A stretch of 47,563 nucleotides of DNA, taken from positions 1-47,563 of the forward strand of contig CAITHQ010000013.1 in the NCBI GenBank assembly GCA_903892305.1, read 5' to 3'. Below are positions 45,267 through 47,563 of this stretch, in pieces. The position numbers were made by a program, and so were the translations under genes. The notes beneath the pieces were generated by a model. The model saw only the letters and a list, made by a program, of their open reading frames with translations. It was not told the origin of the DNA and ran no database searches. Position 1 is the first letter of the stretch. The number at the start of each line of letters is the position of its first letter. The DNA is from an uncultured Alphaproteobacteria bacterium (GTDB taxonomy: Bacteria > Pseudomonadota > Alphaproteobacteria > Caulobacterales > Caulobacteraceae).

Positions 45267-47270
45267 ATGAGCCTGCTCCTCGCTGTGGCCCAAGCTGTGC
45301 TAGCTGTCGGTACCGTTCCGGCTGCGACCGGCGTGGTGGATTACCCCACGGCATACTTCGAAGCCGCACACCCAACATCGGCCCGCGATATGCTGGACCG
45401 TATTCCAGGCTTTACCTTCGATGGCGGTGTCAGCGTCCGCGGCTATGAGGGCGCAGCTGGAAACGTTCTAGTGGATGGTCAGAGACCTGCGGCCAAGACC
45501 GACACCCTCGACGCCATCCTGCGCCGGATTCCAACCACCAGCGTTGCGCGTATTGAAATCATCCGTGGCGGTGCCTCTGGGGTCGACATGCAGGGCCAGA
45601 GTGTTCTGGCAAATGTGGTGCTCAAGCGGGAAACGTCTCGGACCCTCCAGATTAGCTCGGCAGCGACATATCTGACCAGCTCAGGACTGATCGTTCCCCA
45701 AGTACGCATGGTGGGGACGGGGCAAGGTAACGGCCGCAAATGGGACTTCAGCCTATTGGCCGGCAAGTATGTTGATGGCTCCTATGGCGATGGCCCGACC
45801 CTTAGAACCAATGGGAAGGGTGTGACCACCCAAACGGGGTATTCGCAATCCAAAGCCGTCGGGGGAACCTACCAGGCCACCGGGGCCTACGAGACGGCAT
45901 TTGCGGGCGGGCGTCTCAAGGTCAATGGGCTGATGCTAAGCGCGCCCTATGATGATGATATTTCCAACCGTACCCTCACGCCGCTGAACGCCCTGGAAAG
46001 GGAACATGTCAGCATTGATGCAGACAGCTCTGAATTAGGTATCAGGTTCAGCCGGCCCCTTGGGGTCCGATCGTCCGTGGAATTTGTGGCCCTGCGGCAA
46101 GCCAAGGACACTGAATTCAGCGACCGGGTCAGGAACCCCTCTACGGTCATTGATTTCGACCAGCGTTCCAAAACGGCAGAGAATATTCTGCGGGGCATCG
46201 TCAAGCAGAAGCTATCCCCGACCCTGGCCTGGGAATTTGGCCTCGAGGGGGCACAAAATACCCTGCGCAACCGCCTTACCTATTCGGAAAATGGTCAGAA
46301 AATTACCCTGCCCAGCGCCAATGTCACCGTGACCGAAAATCGCTATGAGGCGATTGCAAAAGCTTCCTGGTCGCCCAATCGCCAATGGACGGTGGAAACA
46401 GATATCCGGCAGGAGCTCTCAGACATCGCCTCAGAAGGCGATACGGTGCTGTCAAAATCCCTCAGCTACACAAAGCCACGCCTGGCCGTGAAATGGTCCT
46501 ATGCCGACGGCAATCAGATCCGACTGCGCCTAGAGCGGGAAGTCGGCCAGCTGAATTTTTCAGACTTTACGGCATCGTCAGCGCTGAAAAATGGCCTGGT
46601 AACGGCTGGTAATCCAAGTCTCGTTCCAGAGCAGAGCTGGGTGACGGAGATCACATCCGAACACCAGGTTCTTAAACGCGGTGCCGTTTTGGTGACAGGA
46701 CGGCATATTCAATTGTCCAATGTCATAGACCGGGCGCCGATTTTTACGGCTACAGGTGCCATAGACTCCCCGGCCAATATCGGATCAGGAACGAAGGACG
46801 AGGTGGCAATTAATGCGACCCTGCCCTTGGACAGTTTTGGGGCCAAGGGCATCCAGTTTCAGTCCAATGTGACCTGGCGGCGATCCCGCGTGACCGACCC
46901 GACGACCCACGCTGAGCGCAGCATTTCTGGACTGCCCGATAAGGTTTGGGACGCCTCGATGACCTGGGACCTGCCCGAGCGAAACCTAAACCTGACCCTG
47001 GTGCTGGCCGAAGAGATGAAGTCGACAAATTATCGCTTCAATCAGGTGGAGACCCTCAAGGTCGGATCCTTTCTCAGATTTGTCGCCGTCTGGACGCCAG
47101 ACCCAAAGACCCTGGTGCGGCTCGATCTGTACAATCTAACCCGACAGCCGATCAGCTATAAGAATGAAGTCTTTAGTGGCGCGCGGTCGAACTCTGGTCT
47201 CCTCTATCGAGACTATCGCCAAGAGAGTCTTGGCAAGTTTGTTGCGATCGCGGTTCGCCGCAGTTTCTGA
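45267..47270 (+). CDS. TonB-dependent receptor
   Basis: This is a 667-residue outer-membrane receptor, the shortest of the three in the window. The signal peptide is short and lacks a basic N-region (MSLLLAVAQAVLAVGTVPAA). Only about 10 residues lie between it and the plug, so no clear TonB box is visible. The plug (about 35-125) shows ARDMLDRIPGFTFDGGVSVR, GNVLVDGQRPAAKTDTLDAI, and VARIEIIRGGASGVDMQGQS. The barrel ends FVAIAVRRSF with the expected terminal Phe. An in-frame TAG nine bases upstream fixes the start at or after 45267. It follows the dehydrogenase terminator, so a shared substrate is possible but not shown. Confidence 0.92.
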   Translation: MSLLLAVAQAVLAVGTVPAATGVVDYPTAYFEAAHPTSARDMLDRIPGFTFDGGVSVRGYEGAAGNVLVDGQRPAAKTDTLDAILRRIPTTSVARIEIIRGGASGVDMQGQSVLANVVLKRETSRTLQISSAATYLTSSGLIVPQVRMVGTGQGNGRKWDFSLLAGKYVDGSYGDGPTLRTNGKGVTTQTGYSQSKAVGGTYQATGAYETAFAGGRLKVNGLMLSAPYDDDISNRTLTPLNALEREHVSIDADSSELGIRFSRPLGVRSSVEFVALRQAKDTEFSDRVRNPSTVIDFDQRSKTAENILRGIVKQKLSPTLAWEFGLEGAQNTLRNRLTYSENGQKITLPSANVTVTENRYEAIAKASWSPNRQWTVETDIRQELSDIASEGDTVLSKSLSYTKPRLAVKWSYADGNQIRLRLEREVGQLNFSDFTASSALKNGLVTAGNPSLVPEQSWVTEITSEHQVLKRGAVLVTGRHIQLSNVIDRAPIFTATGAIDSPANIGSGTKDEVAINATLPLDSFGAKGIQFQSNVTWRRSRVTDPTTHAERSISGLPDKVWDASMTWDLPERNLNLTLVLAEEMKSTNYRFNQVETLKVGSFLRFVAVWTPDPKTLVRLDLYNLTRQPISYKNEVFSGARSNSGLLYRDYRQESLGKFVAIAVRRSF

Positions 47271-47310
47271 GGCCCGCAGACATCGCCTTTGCGGCTAAAA
47301 TCATGAAATA

Positions 47311-47340
47311 GCCAAAAAAAGAGGGCACCCAAAGGTGCCC
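47311..47340 (-). terminator. Intrinsic terminator of the repeat-bearing minus-strand gene
   Basis: GGGCACC (47323-47329) and GGTGCCC (47334-47340) form a 7-bp stem with a 4-base loop. On the minus strand it is followed by TC and T7. It lies 86 bp past the stop of the partial minus-strand gene at the window's right edge. It may also block read-through from the TonB receptor on the plus strand, where the U tract is weak. Confidence 0.8.
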
Positions 47341-47425
47341 CCGAAATTTCTTTAGCCCGCCAACTTGGCTGGCAGCAAAGATACCGGCTCTTAGGAAAGC
47401 CTAAGAGCTAGATCAAAGCAAATAT

Positions 47426-47563
47426 CTAGAAAGGCGAAATGCTGCCATAGCCGGTGATGACAGGCGAAATGCTGCCATAGCCGGTGATGACAGGCGAAAC
47501 GGCACCGTAGCCGGTGATAACAGGCGAAACGGCACCGTAGCCGGTGATAACAGGCGAAACGGC
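47426..47563 (-). CDS. Partial CDS: C-terminus of a 10-residue tandem-repeat protein
   Basis: The gene enters from beyond the right edge; only its last 45 codons and stop (TAG at 47428-47426) are seen, and it is absent from the ORF track because no start lies in the window. The translation is AVSP followed by two copies of VITGYGAVSP and two of VITGYGSISP, then Phe-stop. Repeats of this Gly/Tyr/Ser-Pro kind remind me of the short aromatic repeats in some Caulobacterales surface or autotransporter proteins, but this is only a resemblance. The open frame through every repeat unit and the properly placed terminator downstream support a real gene. Confidence 0.7.
   Translation of the reverse strand, partial: AVSPVITGYGAVSPVITGYGAVSPVITGYGSISPVITGYGSISPF
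47432..47563. repeat. 30-bp tandem repeat (4.4 units visible)
   Basis: Units run 47432-47461, 47462-47491, 47492-47521 and 47522-47551, plus a partial unit to 47563. On the plus strand the first two are identical (AGGCGAAATGCTGCCATAGC, then CGGTGATGAC). The next two are identical to each other (AGGCGAAACGGCACCGTAGC, then CGGTGATAAC). The period is exactly 10 codons, so copy number can change without shifting the frame. Identity within each pair points to recent duplication. Confidence 0.95.

Overview
The window reads as a chromosomal segment of a Caulobacterales alphaproteobacterium (Caulobacter/Phenylobacterium-like). The evidence is GC-rich coding sequence, a recognisable podJ polarity-factor gene, a rpmH-rnpA-yidC-engB block followed by argB-(HAD)-dapD-dapE, three TonB-dependent receptors in 47 kb, and intergenic motifs matching CtrA boxes (TTAA-N7-TTAA) and CcrM sites (GANTC). 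No tRNA, rRNA, CRISPR array, insertion sequence or phage gene was found. No gap between genes exceeds about 210 bases.

Layout. 1-5.8 kb: a frameshifted yceI-like gene, divergent from a set of DUF2946 protein, TonB receptor, exported DJ-1/PfpI protein and PepSY membrane protein with a Met/His-rich loop; this looks like metal (possibly copper) handling. 5.9-11.1 kb (minus): a second TonB receptor, a TPR-sulfotransferase and recR. 11.2-13.3 kb: a small six-cysteine exported protein under a perfect CtrA box, a TetR regulator and a quinone oxidoreductase. 13.4-16.5 kb: rpmH (missing from the ORF track), rnpA, yidC and engB, under a near-consensus promoter. 16.5-19.0 kb: an acyl-CoA dehydrogenase and a convergent exported amidohydrolase. 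19.1-22.7 kb: argB, an HAD phosphatase, dapD and dapE (arginine and lysine/diaminopimelate synthesis). 22.7-26.2 kb (minus): rmuC-def-fmt-truA. 26.3-31.4 kb (plus): a small protein coupled to a phytanoyl-CoA-dioxygenase-like protein, a DsbA-fold isomerase, and the helicase and PdeM nuclease of the ligase-associated DNA-damage-response set. 31.4-38.7 kb (mostly minus): a DUF3429 protein, a TIGR02186 protein, a TSUP transporter, podJ, a small membrane protein and a short MprF-like DUF2156 protein.

38.9-45.1 kb holds five consecutive acyl-CoA dehydrogenase genes. Four are close tandem paralogs that keep a helix-G glutamate. The fifth is shorter and lacks both the FAD-loop motif and an obvious catalytic glutamate. 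This resembles the alpha/beta heteromeric dehydrogenases of steroid side-chain degradation, but with four alternative alpha-like subunits and one beta-like subunit, and it ends in a strong terminator. A third TonB receptor follows. The window ends inside a minus-strand gene whose C-terminus is a 30-bp (10-residue) tandem repeat, followed by its own terminator.

The observations most worth following are the four-plus-one dehydrogenase array, the metal-type cassette with an exported DJ-1 enzyme, the CtrA box in front of the six-Cys protein, and the VITGYG(A/S)(V/I)SP repeat protein. Functions given here are from reading motifs; no database search was run.
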